Position numbers and translations under genes: made by a program
Shown: positions 9,645 to 17,906 of the stretch, piece by piece
Position numbering within the stretch: position 1 is the stretch's first letter
Layout of the letters: every line of letters starts with the position of its first letter
Notes under the pieces: generated by a model
The model's input: only the letters and a program-made list of their open reading frames with translations
What the model was told of the DNA's origin: nothing
The model's database searches: none
Source: Polaribacter butkevichii
GTDB taxonomy: Bacteria; Bacteroidota; Bacteroidia; Flavobacteriales; Flavobacteriaceae
DNA length: 64,000 nucleotides
Reading direction: 5' to 3'
Assembly (NCBI RefSeq): GCF_038024105.1
Contig: NZ_CP150661.1
Location: 3,563,501 to 3,627,500 of the forward strand

Positions 9645-10724
9645 TTACCTGTTTTGGCTATTTGTCTCTTTGCCTTTTTTGATATAAGTTTCCACATTAC
9701 TTTTTTCTTCTTTAGAAAGTGTCTCTACTTTTTTTTCTTTTGTAATATTAGATGGAGTTACACTAAAAACACAGCGAATAGGAAAATGATCTGACCCAAT
9801 GTATTCTAAAATATTTAATTGTTTTAAAATAATTTCTTTAGAATGAAAAACCAAATCTAAAGGAGCTCTAAATAACCAATATTTTGCATGATAAGAAGCC
9901 AGAATTCCACGGCCAATTCTACCATCAATTAAACCACAACTTTTGCGGAACAGTTTTGCTATTTTAGACCAAGCAACAGTATTAAAATCACCAACCACAA
10001 TTACAGGTTGCTTCATCTCTTTTATCCATTTGGCAATACACATTAAATCTCCATCTCGTTCTTTAGAGGTTCTTTCTTCTGTAGGACTTGGTGGTGGTGG
10101 ATGGGCACAGAAAACAACAAAATGATTTCCTTCTTTGTCTTTAAAATGTGCTTCGATACTTGGTAGGTCTTTTGCAACAAAAAAATGGGTTGTTATTTTT
10201 TCAAAAGGAATTTTAGAATATAAATGCATTCCATACGTATTTTCTAACGTTATTTTTTCGGTAAACTTATAGTCTGTTTCTAAATCACGCATGGCGTTTT
10301 CCCAATCCTTGTTACTTTCAATGGTAAAAAAGATGTCTGGTTTTTCCTTTTTAATTAAATCTTTAAATTTTTGAAACTTGTTATTGTATTGATAAATATT
10401 TGCAGAGATAATTTTGATGTCTTTTTTGCTCTTAGCAGCACTATTTTTCTTTTTATAAAAATTGGTAAATCTTGATAAAATATAAGCGTGAAAGAATAAT
10501 AAGATACTTTGAATTATTAATACAAGATAAAAAAGTAGGCTTTTTTGAGTAAAAATAACTAATCCGATAGTTGCTATTATTTGTAAAAAGAAGATTTGTG
10601 TTTTAATAAATTCTGGAATACGAAAAAACCAATGCTGATTTTTAACAAATGGCAATATGCTTAAAAGAATAAGAAGTAAAGATAAAATGATAAAAAAAAG
10701 ATCCACGTTAAAACATTTATACAA
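9645..10724 (-). CDS. Membrane-anchored endonuclease/exonuclease/phosphatase family protein
   Basis: The first 85 residues hold about three hydrophobic helices (LFFIILSLLLILLSILPF and two more). From about residue 103 the protein has the endonuclease/exonuclease/phosphatase fold: KIISANIYQYN, IFFTIESNKDW, VVGDFNTVAWS (metal and catalytic Asp/Asn) and the terminal IGSDHFPIRCVF with the Asp-His pair. Members of this type are found anchored in the cytoplasmic membrane with the hydrolase domain outside. A proline-rich loop (HPPPPSPTEE) interrupts the domain. Whether it cuts nucleic acid or a phospho-lipid/sugar is not determined by the sequence. Confidence 0.8.
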   Translation of the reverse strand: MYKCFNVDLFFIILSLLLILLSILPFVKNQHWFFRIPEFIKTQIFFLQIIATIGLVIFTQKSLLFYLVLIIQSILLFFHAYILSRFTNFYKKKNSAAKSKKDIKIISANIYQYNNKFQKFKDLIKKEKPDIFFTIESNKDWENAMRDLETDYKFTEKITLENTYGMHLYSKIPFEKITTHFFVAKDLPSIEAHFKDKEGNHFVVFCAHPPPPSPTEERTSKERDGDLMCIAKWIKEMKQPVIVVGDFNTVAWSKIAKLFRKSCGLIDGRIGRGILASYHAKYWLFRAPLDLVFHSKEIILKQLNILEYIGSDHFPIRCVFSVTPSNITKEKKVETLSKEEKSNVETYIKKGKETNSQNR

Positions 10725-10836
10725 ATTTACCCAAAATAAAGTACACTGATTATATGTATACTATTATTTATGATTTGTTAAACTTTAAGAGAAGTGTTTT
10801 TACTTTAGATCTTTAAATGTGGCTAAACGGTTTGTA

Positions 10837-12366
10837 TTATTTAAAAACCGTTTGTAAAGCATCAGAAATTTCGCTTAAAGTTGCTCTGTTTCTTGCTGCT
10901 TTTATGGTTGCTTCTAAAAGGTTTTCTTTTCCGTGTTTTACAGCATTCGTTAAAGCTATTAGTGATTTTTTAACTTCGGTATTGTTTCTGGTGGTTTTTA
11001 GTTGATGTAGTTTTTCTAGTTGGATATTACTTGTCGTTTTATTATCAATTTCTAAAGGAGTTGAAGTTTTCTCTTTTTTTAGTTGATATTTGTTTACACC
11101 AACCAGTACTTGCTCCCCATTTTTAATTTTTACTTGTTTAATGGCAGCTGCATTTTCAATATGTAATTTTGGGATTCCTTTTTTAATCGCTTTAGAGATG
11201 CCTCCATGATGTTCTAATTCACTAATTAGTTCCCAAGTTTTGTTAGCGATGTCTTCGGTTAATTTTTCTAAATGGTAGCTTCCTGCCCAAGGATCTACTG
11301 TTTTAGTAATATGTGTTTCTTGCTGTAAATAGGTTTGCGTGTTTCTTGCAATTCTTGCAGATACAGCTGTACCTTCATCTAAAGTATTGGTGTGTAAACT
11401 TTGTGTGCCTCCAAAAGCAGCAGCCATAGCTTGTAGAGTTACTCTGGTTACATTGTTAAAAGGGTCTTGGGTTGTTAAAGAATTACAGCTTGTTTGGCTA
11501 TGGGTTTTTAGAGCAAGTGATTCAGGGTTTTTAGGGTTGAATTGTTTTACCATTTTTGCCCATAAAACTCTTGCTGCTCTTAATTTTGCTATTTCTGTAA
11601 AATGATCCATACCTATTGCCCAACAGAAAGATAATTGTGTGGCAAAAGAATCTATTTTTATACCTGCTTCAATTCCTTTTTTAAGAAATTCTAACCCGTT
11701 AGATAAAGTATAAGCTAGTTCAATTTCTGCAGTGGCACCCGCTTCTTGTATTTTGTAGCCAGAAATAGAAATCGAATTAAATTCTGGCATTTTTTTGCTG
11801 GTGTATTCAAAAATATCAGTAAAAATTTTAGAAGAAAGGGTAGGAGTGTATGCGTTTGTATTTAACTCCTTTAAAATATCACTTTTAAGTGAGCCGGATA
11901 ATTGGTCTAAAGATATTCCTTGTTCTTCTGCGGTAACAATATAAAAGGCAAGAAGCGGTAAAATAGTACTATTCATTGTTATAGAAACCGTTACTTTGTC
12001 TAACGGAATTTTATCAAACAACATGTTCATGTCTTCTACCGATTGGATGGTAATACTAGTTATATCAACATCATTTGGAGCTCTTTGTGTATCTGAATGG
12101 TTACAAGTACAAGTTGATAAGTCTAAATCAACGAATAATTTTTTTAGACCTGTATCTAAAATTTTTCTATATAATGTATTGCTCTCTTTTACTGTAGAGA
12201 GACCTGTGTATTGTTTAATCTCCCAAGGTTTATTTATGTACATTGTAGCATAAGTCCCTCGTAAATATGGCGCAATACCAGCAACAAATCCTTCTTGAGG
12301 AAAGGAAATAGGAGTTGCTTTTTTTAAATTTTTAAGTTTTATATGTTGTACCTCTTTTCTATTCAT
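10837..12366 (-). CDS. Methylmalonyl-CoA mutase large-subunit homologue lacking B12 domain and active-site residues
   Basis: The 509 residues align with the TIM-barrel domain of the large subunit of methylmalonyl-CoA mutase (GLSTVKESNTLYR, SISGYKIQEAGATAEIELAYTL, GGTQSLHTNTLDE, RIARNTQTYLQQE, VGVNKY). The protein ends at TLSEISDALQTVFK, exactly where the cobalamin-binding domain with its DxHxxG motif should begin, and nothing equivalent follows. The substrate-site His of SGYH is Lys205, the RNTYIYPP arginine segment is deleted, THRGYDSD is replaced by STCTCNHSD, and ALPTDF is missing from the TNALDEA loop. It overlaps the preceding 110-residue gene by 8 nt in the udk-ftsB-mutA operon. It is unlikely to be catalytic; either a second non-catalytic subunit or a decaying gene. 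Confidence 0.85.
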   Translation of the reverse strand: MNRKEVQHIKLKNLKKATPISFPQEGFVAGIAPYLRGTYATMYINKPWEIKQYTGLSTVKESNTLYRKILDTGLKKLFVDLDLSTCTCNHSDTQRAPNDVDITSITIQSVEDMNMLFDKIPLDKVTVSITMNSTILPLLAFYIVTAEEQGISLDQLSGSLKSDILKELNTNAYTPTLSSKIFTDIFEYTSKKMPEFNSISISGYKIQEAGATAEIELAYTLSNGLEFLKKGIEAGIKIDSFATQLSFCWAIGMDHFTEIAKLRAARVLWAKMVKQFNPKNPESLALKTHSQTSCNSLTTQDPFNNVTRVTLQAMAAAFGGTQSLHTNTLDEGTAVSARIARNTQTYLQQETHITKTVDPWAGSYHLEKLTEDIANKTWELISELEHHGGISKAIKKGIPKLHIENAAAIKQVKIKNGEQVLVGVNKYQLKKEKTSTPLEIDNKTTSNIQLEKLHQLKTTRNNTEVKKSLIALTNAVKHGKENLLEATIKAARNRATLSEISDALQTVFK

Positions 12367-12691
12367 CTACGGGATCTGCTTCTAATTTCATGAGATTGTA
12401 AAGTTGAACACCAAGATCTTTAGATTCTTTTTGTTTTTTAGTAATTGTAATGTAGCTTTTTAATAAAAATAAAAACAGAAAAAAGCATAAAATTAGAACC
12501 GCTCCAATAAGAAAGTTAACATTGTTGCCAAATAAATGAAAAATTTTGTCTTCTAAAAAATAAAGACTAACAGCAAGAATAAAAATAAACCATATAATAT
12601 ATTTTGGAAGCTTACTTTTTATTTGTTGTACCTCTAACTTTAATTCGTTTTGTTTTTTTTGTTTAAAAAGAATTTCATCGTTTTTATCCAT
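12359..12691 (-). CDS. Small two-helix membrane protein, function unknown
   Basis: A 110-residue protein with a charged N-terminus (about 30 residues, Lys/Gln/Glu-rich), two transmembrane helices (YIIWFIFILAVSLYFL and FLIGAVLILCFFLFLFLL) and a short charged tail. No family recognised. It lies 11 bp downstream of mutA and overlaps the next gene by 8 nt, so it is translated from the mutA transcript. Any link to the mutase is purely by position. Confidence 0.6.
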   Translation of the reverse strand: MDKNDEILFKQKKQNELKLEVQQIKSKLPKYIIWFIFILAVSLYFLEDKIFHLFGNNVNFLIGAVLILCFFLFLFLLKSYITITKKQKESKDLGVQLYNLMKLEADPVDE

Positions 12692-12702
12692 ACTTTATTT
12701 TT

Positions 12703-14058
12703 TTATGACTTTTCAGAGTTTAATCGTTCTTTTTCTATTGATTCTGATAGTCGGTTTCTAGTTAAAGGAGGAAGTAATGTTTTTATATTTCTTTGTTTGA
12801 CAAAAGGATACAAGGTTAACTCATGTTGCATCTTATCATCTTTGTTTGGTTGTAAATTTGTTCCTAAAAGTATGATTTCTTTTTTTAAGAAATCATTTTC
12901 TTCTTTTTTTGCATTTTCTTTAATTTTTTTCTGAATGGTACCTGCTTTTAATTGCTTTAAAAAGCCGCCACTTTTTTCAATTTGTTTAAAAAGGATTAAG
13001 GCATTTTCTGCTAATTGCTGTGTGATAGATTCTATATAATAAGAACCTTCTGCAAAATTTTGTCCTTCTTGTAAATAACTTTCTTGTTGTAGTATTAGTA
13101 ATTGATTTCTAGAAATGCGTTCGCCAAATTCATTTGATTTATGATAAACAGCATCATAAGAAACATTAGAAATAGTATTTGCTCCACCTAAAATGGCACT
13201 CATACATTCTGATGTTGTTCTTAATAAATTTACATTATAATCATAAATGGTTTTATTTCTTAAGCTTGGTTGTACAAAAAAGTGAGCTTCTAAATTGTTA
13301 ACGTTATACTCTTCTAATAGTGCGGTCCATAAAATTCTAAAAGCTCTTAATTTTGCAATTTCGAAAAAATAATTACTTCCAACAGAAAACGAAAAACTTA
13401 ATTTTTCTGCAACGGAATTTCCATATTTATTTAAATATTCATTAGCGTGTGCTAAAGAGTAGGCTAGTTGTTGTGTAATAGTGGCTCCACAGTTTTGATA
13501 CAGATCTCCTGAAATCGAAATACAATTTTTAGAGTTATTTAATATTCGGTCTAATTTTATAAAATCTTCTTTTAAATTATAAAACCAATTGCCTGTTTCT
13601 GCTAAGTTTCCAATAACATCTGTTTGAAAATAGGTTTTATCAGAATTTATAAATTCTGATATTTCTAGTTGAAAGGAATCATTTAAAAACTTAAATTGGA
13701 AATATATAAAAACAGTTTTTACATCAATATTAAGCAGTATTTTTTTGTAATCGAAAGGTTTGTTTGCAATAAAATGAATGGAATTAGCGCCTCTATTAAG
13801 CGCATCTATAGCTAAAGAGTTGGCTATTTTTTCATCATCAACAAAAATTGTTTGACAGATGTTAAAACCATTTTTAGGGGTTTTAACGTTATAATTGGTG
13901 CTATCTTCTGCAGTGTAAAAAGGTTTAACAACAATGCCTTCTTGAGTTTTCCATAATAATGTATCATTATAATCGGCACCTCTTAAATCTACTTGAATTT
14001 TATTTTTCCAGGCAGCAGGTGTCGTTTTTAGAAAGTCATCAAAAAGAGAAGTACTCAT
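12703..14058 (-). CDS. mutA: Methylmalonyl-CoA mutase small (beta) subunit
   Basis: A 451-residue homologue of the non-catalytic small subunit of methylmalonyl-CoA mutase, which pairs with the catalytic large subunit to interconvert succinyl-CoA and methylmalonyl-CoA. Family features include the N-terminal FLKTTPAAWKNKIQVDL, ISISGDLYQNCGATITQQLAYSLAHANEYL and FEIAKLRAFRILWTALL. As normal for MutA it lacks the active-site His and a B12 domain. It abuts ftsB with no spacer (the ATG directly follows the ftsB stop). The large-subunit gene expected next to it is represented only by the degenerate gene at 10837-12366. Confidence 0.85.
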   Translation of the reverse strand: MSTSLFDDFLKTTPAAWKNKIQVDLRGADYNDTLLWKTQEGIVVKPFYTAEDSTNYNVKTPKNGFNICQTIFVDDEKIANSLAIDALNRGANSIHFIANKPFDYKKILLNIDVKTVFIYFQFKFLNDSFQLEISEFINSDKTYFQTDVIGNLAETGNWFYNLKEDFIKLDRILNNSKNCISISGDLYQNCGATITQQLAYSLAHANEYLNKYGNSVAEKLSFSFSVGSNYFFEIAKLRAFRILWTALLEEYNVNNLEAHFFVQPSLRNKTIYDYNVNLLRTTSECMSAILGGANTISNVSYDAVYHKSNEFGERISRNQLLILQQESYLQEGQNFAEGSYYIESITQQLAENALILFKQIEKSGGFLKQLKAGTIQKKIKENAKKEENDFLKKEIILLGTNLQPNKDDKMQHELTLYPFVKQRNIKTLLPPLTRNRLSESIEKERLNSEKS

Positions 14059-14376
14059 TTATTTTTTTATTGTATCAAATTCTATTAGATAGATATCTTC
14101 ATTTTCTTTTTTCATTAGATATTTTTCTCTCGCAAAACGTTCTAACTGCAACGAGTCTTCTAGTTTTTTAATTGTAGCTTTATCTTCGGCTATTTTTTTT
14201 TCGTAAAAAGAAATGGTGCTTTCTAAGCTTTCAATTTCATTATCGAATTTTTTATGAACGAGGTAAGAGTTTTCATCAATAAAAAACATCCATATTAAAA
14301 AAGGAATTAAGATTATAACAAAAGCATTTGTCATAACTTTTACTACTTTATTTTGTTTAAATTGATTGAAAGACAT
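14059..14376 (-). CDS. FtsB/DivIC-type septum formation initiator
   Basis: A 105-residue bitopic membrane protein: short basic N-terminus, one transmembrane helix (MTNAFVIILIPFLIWMFF) and a coiled coil (IESLESTISFYEKKIAEDKA...), ending with FAREKYLMKKENEDIYLI. That is the DivIC/FtsB plan and the family's typical length. These proteins link early and late divisome components. It lies 8 bp downstream of udk in a co-directional block with mutA. Confidence 0.85.
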   Translation of the reverse strand: MSFNQFKQNKVVKVMTNAFVIILIPFLIWMFFIDENSYLVHKKFDNEIESLESTISFYEKKIAEDKATIKKLEDSLQLERFAREKYLMKKENEDIYLIEFDTIKK

Positions 14377-14384
14377 AACTTTAA

Positions 14385-14990
14385 TTATAAACGATCATTA
14401 ATAACGGTTCTTACTACGTCAATTGCCACTGTATTGTGTTTGTTGTTCGGTATAATAATATCAGCAAAATTTTTGGTAGGTTCTATAAACTGTAGGTGCA
14501 TTGGTTTTAACGTATCTTGATACCTGTTTAAAACTTCATCTACATCTCTACCTCTTTCTGTAATATCTCTTCTAATTCTTCTAATTAAACGTTCATCTGT
14601 GTCTGCGTGTACAAATATTTTAATATCAAACAAATCTCTTAAAGCTTCGTTGTTTAGTATTAAAATACCTTCTACAATCACCACTTTTCTAGGATGTGTT
14701 TTTATCGTATCTGTTGTTCTGTTATGGGTAACAAAAGAATACACAGGTTGTTCTATTGTTTTTCCTGATCTTAATTTCTTTAAATGTTTTACAATTAAAT
14801 CAAAATCGATAGCTCTTGGATGGTCGAAATTAATTTTAGATCTTTCTTCATAAGATAAGTTTACTGTTTCGTTGTAGTAAGAATCTTGTGAAATTACACA
14901 AACTTCATCAGTTGGTAGTTGTTTAATAATTTGATTTACAACAGTTGTTTTTCCACTTCCTGTACCTCCTGCAATTCCGATAATGAGCAT
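14385..14990 (-). CDS. udk: Uridine kinase
   Basis: A 201-residue P-loop kinase phosphorylating uridine and cytidine in pyrimidine salvage. The Walker A motif GGTGSGKTT is at residues 8-16, QDSYYNE and NFDHPRAIDFD are the nucleoside-binding signatures, and RRIRRDITERGRD is the lid segment typical of Udk. It is the first gene of the minus-strand block udk-ftsB-mutA-(110 aa)-mutB-like. Confidence 0.95.
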   Translation of the reverse strand: MLIIGIAGGTGSGKTTVVNQIIKQLPTDEVCVISQDSYYNETVNLSYEERSKINFDHPRAIDFDLIVKHLKKLRSGKTIEQPVYSFVTHNRTTDTIKTHPRKVVIVEGILILNNEALRDLFDIKIFVHADTDERLIRRIRRDITERGRDVDEVLNRYQDTLKPMHLQFIEPTKNFADIIIPNNKHNTVAIDVVRTVINDRL

Positions 14991-15164
14991 ATAATTATGA
15001 TTAGGATAATTAATTGTCTAAAATAATAAAGATTTTACAATTATTTGTGGTTTTTTTAATCTTAAATCGGTTCTTTTTTAGAATGAACAATTAAAATTTG
15101 GCAAACCTTTAAAAAAAGAAAATCTTAAAAATATTAGTCTGTTTTATTTAGTATTTTACATAAA

Positions 15165-15196
15165 AAAAGTCTCAAAAAATATTTTTTGAGACTTTT
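15165..15196 (-). terminator. Terminator after tRNA-Thr
   Basis: A perfect 32-bp palindrome (arms 15165-15180 and 15181-15196) with A/T runs at both ends, 8 bp downstream of the tRNA gene in its direction of transcription. It would also stop readthrough toward udk. Confidence 0.8.
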
Positions 15197-15204
15197 AAAA
15201 TTTG

Positions 15205-15278
15205 AGCCGATGGAGGGACTCGAACCCACGACCTGCTGATTACAAATCAGCTGCTCTAGCCAGCTGAGCTACATCGGC
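15205..15278 (-). tRNA. tRNA-Thr (anticodon UGU)
   Basis: Read on the minus strand, a 74-nt cloverleaf: acceptor gccgatg/catcggc, D-arm gctcagctggctagagc, anticodon stem gctga/tcagc with loop tttgtaa giving anticodon TGT (reads ACA, Thr), and T-arm with ggttcgagtcc. The discriminator base is T and CCA is not encoded. It stands alone between phr and udk. Confidence 0.95.
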
Positions 15279-15349
15279 TTTTATTTTGAGAGCGCAAATT
15301 AAATGCAATTATTAGTATCTGCCAAATAAAATTTCATTTTTTTTCATAA

Positions 15350-15378
15350 AAAAGCTTCAAAAAATATTTGAAGCTTTT
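15350..15378. terminator. Hairpin upstream of tRNA-Thr, likely terminator
   Basis: A 12-bp perfect stem (aaaagcttcaaa, 15350-15361, with 15367-15378) flanked by A/T runs. It lies 72 bp upstream of the tRNA and about 200 bp downstream of phr on the same strand, so it probably ends the phr-side transcript. Confidence 0.7.
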
Positions 15379-15578
15379 AAAACAAGAATAATTTCTATAG
15401 AATAGAAAAAATATTTATTCATAATCTTTGCATTCTACAGGTACAAAACGCTAACTTTTTTGTTTTGTTGTTTATAAAATCTTTTAAAAAGAATATTATT
15501 GGCTTTTTTGTGTGAACAAGATTTTATACACCTATTTTTTATAAATAGTGCAAAATTAGAGGTGATTTTTATAATAGA
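15379..15578. other. Untranslated stretch between phr and its hairpin terminator
   Basis: About 200 bp, very AT-rich, with no reading frame longer than about 20 codons. On the minus strand it would be the long 3' untranslated part of the phr transcript, or a small independent RNA ending at the hairpin 15350-15378. No known RNA family is recognised. Confidence 0.4.
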
Positions 15579-16886
15579 TTAGAAATCTACCAATGCTTTT
15601 TTATACGTTTCTAAACAACGTTCTCTAGCAAATTTGTGTTCTACAATTGGTGTAGGATACGTAAGCTCTTGAAAATCTGGAACCCATTTTTTAATATATT
15701 TTAAATCTTTATCAAATTTTTGAATTTGTGTGGTGGGATTAAAGATTCTAAAATAAGGAGCGGCATCAACACCTGTACCTGCAACCCATTGCCAATTACC
15801 AATATTGCTAGATTGCTCATAATCGTGTAATTTTTCTGCAAAATAAGCTTCTCCCCATCTCCAATCTATCAATAAGTGTTTGCAAAGAAAGCTTCCTACC
15901 AACATTCTTATTCTGTTGTGCATAAAACCTGTTTGGTTCAATTCTCTCATGCCTGCATCAACCAACGGGTAACCTGTTTCTCCTTTGCACCAAGCATTAA
16001 ATTCTTTTTCATTATTTCGCCATAGAATTCTATCGTATTTTGGTTTAAAACTAGCTTTAATCGTATGCGGAAAATGCCATAAAATCTGCATAAAAAACTC
16101 GCGCCAAATCAACTCTTTTAAAAAAGTAATGTTATTACTTTTTGATGCTTTATCTGCCATTTTACGAATACTAACGGTTCCGAAACGTAAATGTGTACCT
16201 AACTTTGAGGTGCTGTCTTTTGCAGGAAAGTTTCTAGTTTCTTCATATTGATTTATTAATGTTGGAGAAACGGTATAAGAAGCTACGGTTATTACTGATT
16301 TTTTAAAGTCAAGTTCTTTTAAAGTTAAAAATTGATGATTTTTACTTTTTATAAAATTTTCTAAATAATCTTCTGATGGATAAAATTGAATTCCCTTAAA
16401 ATGAAAAGCTTCTAACCATTTTTTAGAGTAAGGTGTATAAACTTTATACGGTGTTCCGTCTTTTTTTACAATCTCATTTCTTTCAAAGATTACTTGGTCT
16501 TTGTAAGTTTTAAAAAGAATGTTTTTTGATGTTAGAAATTCTTTAATTTCTAAATCTCTTTTAATGGCATAAGGCTCGTAATCGTGGTTTGTATAAACCC
16601 TTTCAATGGTGTGTTTTTCTAATAGTGATTTGTAAATATCAATAGGATTACCATAATAAACATCTAAAGAGCTGCCTATTTCTTGTAATTGCTTGTTTGT
16701 GTTTTTTATTTCTTGATGAATAAAAGAAACACGACTATCTTCCTTGTCTAGTTTCCTTAAAATTTCTTTATCAAAAATAAAAATTGGAAGTACTTTTTTA
16801 CTTGATTTTAGAGCGTGGAATAATCCACAATTGTCATTTAGCCGTAAATCTCTTCGAAACCAAAAAATAGTTATTTTCTCACTCAT
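15579..16886 (-). CDS. phr: Deoxyribodipyrimidine photolyase (cryptochrome/photolyase family)
   Basis: A 435-residue flavoprotein that repairs UV-induced pyrimidine dimers using blue light. The N-terminal antenna-binding Rossmann domain starts ITIFWFRRDLRLND. FAD-domain signatures are LRFGTVSIRKMA, LIWREFFMQILWHFP, FNAWCKGETGYPLVDAGMRE, TGFMHNRIRM and NIGNWQWVAGTGVDAAPYFR. All regions are intact and the length is normal for a class I CPD photolyase. It lies 4 bp downstream of the SRPBCC gene, in a frequent Bacteroidota neighbourhood of TspO, glutathione peroxidase and SDR genes, which suggests joint control with light or oxidative stress. Confidence 0.93.
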   Translation of the reverse strand: MSEKITIFWFRRDLRLNDNCGLFHALKSSKKVLPIFIFDKEILRKLDKEDSRVSFIHQEIKNTNKQLQEIGSSLDVYYGNPIDIYKSLLEKHTIERVYTNHDYEPYAIKRDLEIKEFLTSKNILFKTYKDQVIFERNEIVKKDGTPYKVYTPYSKKWLEAFHFKGIQFYPSEDYLENFIKSKNHQFLTLKELDFKKSVITVASYTVSPTLINQYEETRNFPAKDSTSKLGTHLRFGTVSIRKMADKASKSNNITFLKELIWREFFMQILWHFPHTIKASFKPKYDRILWRNNEKEFNAWCKGETGYPLVDAGMRELNQTGFMHNRIRMLVGSFLCKHLLIDWRWGEAYFAEKLHDYEQSSNIGNWQWVAGTGVDAAPYFRIFNPTTQIQKFDKDLKYIKKWVPDFQELTYPTPIVEHKFARERCLETYKKALVDF

Positions 16887-16890
16887 TTAT

Positions 16891-17352
16891 TTAATATTTT
16901 CCAAAAAGTTCTATTAATTTCTTCTGTCTGTATGCAAAAATTTCTTCTAATTTTGGTTTTACTAATATCGGATGTACTAGTTGTCCTAAAATACCCATAG
17001 GAACTTTATAATCGATAATGTCTTCCATTTCTACGCCGCCTTCAATTTTTTTGATAAAATGTTTGTGATGCCATAATGCATAAGGCCCAAAACGTTGTTC
17101 ATCAACAAAATATTCGTTTTCTTTTACGTGTGTAATTTCGGTAACCCATTTTGTTTTTATCCCAAGAATTGGGGTAACAATATATTGTATAATCTGACCT
17201 GCAAACATTGGTTTTTCTGCTCCAGAAAGGATATCGAAACTCATATAATCTGGCGTAATTGTTTTTAAATTTTGGGGGCTAGATAAAAATTCCCAAGCTT
17301 TTTCTACTGTAATTGGTAGTTTTTGTTTTCTGTGAAACGTGTAAATTTTCAT
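16891..17352 (-). CDS. SRPBCC (START-like) family protein
   Basis: A 153-residue single-domain protein of the START/polyketide-cyclase-like fold, with the typical opening ITVEKAWEFLSSPQNLKTITPDYM and the later WHHKHFIKKIEGGVEMEDIIDYKVP. Such proteins bind a hydrophobic ligand in a helix-grip cavity. No signal peptide. It is packed between tspO (1-bp gap) and phr (4-bp gap). Neighbourhood suggests a role in light or redox stress, ligand unknown. Confidence 0.8.
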   Translation of the reverse strand: MKIYTFHRKQKLPITVEKAWEFLSSPQNLKTITPDYMSFDILSGAEKPMFAGQIIQYIVTPILGIKTKWVTEITHVKENEYFVDEQRFGPYALWHHKHFIKKIEGGVEMEDIIDYKVPMGILGQLVHPILVKPKLEEIFAYRQKKLIELFGKY

Positions 17353-17353
17353 C

Positions 17354-17815
17354 TTAATTATAGATTAGAACGTAAAGGTTTAAGGAGGTTGCAATACAAA
17401 GCCAAATTATATAAGGCAGTAATAATAATTTATAATTACCTGTTTTACTACTGACTTTAAAAAAGTAATAAAATAGGAGTGAGGTTAACATAATGAGTGT
17501 TATAAGACCAAATAAAACAAAATGTTGATTGAAAAAAATGTAGTTCCAACTTACGTTTAAAACAAATTGAAATGCAAAAAGAAGTTTGTTTTTTTTTGTG
17601 TTTTCTACCATAAAAAGTTTGCCTAAATAAATAGAAAAGCAAATCATTATGGCTGTCCAAGCAATACCAAAAGCAATACCGGGCGGCGTCCAAGGAGCTT
17701 GATTTAAATTGGTATACCATTCTGTTAATGGCCCATTATTCATTAACCAACTTCCAATAGCTAAACCTCCAAAATTGATGACTAAAAATAATACGGTGAG
17801 TTTTAATTGTTTCAT
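17354..17815 (-). CDS. TspO/MBR family membrane protein
   Basis: A 153-residue protein with five predicted transmembrane helices and TspO signatures: LNQAPWTPPGIAFGIAW near residues 38-54 and the Trp/Asn-rich NVSWNYIFF near 107-115. TspO proteins bind tetrapyrroles such as protoporphyrin and influence photooxidative stress. The position between a peroxidase gene and SRPBCC-phr fits that theme. Full length, no anomalies. Confidence 0.9.
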   Translation of the reverse strand: MKQLKLTVLFLVINFGGLAIGSWLMNNGPLTEWYTNLNQAPWTPPGIAFGIAWTAIMICFSIYLGKLFMVENTKKNKLLFAFQFVLNVSWNYIFFNQHFVLFGLITLIMLTSLLFYYFFKVSSKTGNYKLLLLPYIIWLCIATSLNLYVLIYN

Positions 17816-17906
17816 AAACTAATTGTTTTGATTGTAAAGACTCGTTTTTATAGAAATATTGTAGCTTTTTAAGCTACTTTTCTTTTTAAATATACCAAAT
17901 ATAATC

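Noticed and set aside
10733..10836. Remnant cobalamin domain or frameshift after the mutB-like gene
   Set aside because: Only about 110 bp lie between it and the next gene, too short for the roughly 200-residue domain, and no DxHxxG motif is present in any frame. The truncation is real, not a simple frameshift.
17861..17877. Terminator between tspO and the peroxidase gene
   Set aside because: A 7-bp hairpin (gtagctt/aagctac) exists but its T-run is on the plus strand, while both genes are on the minus strand.
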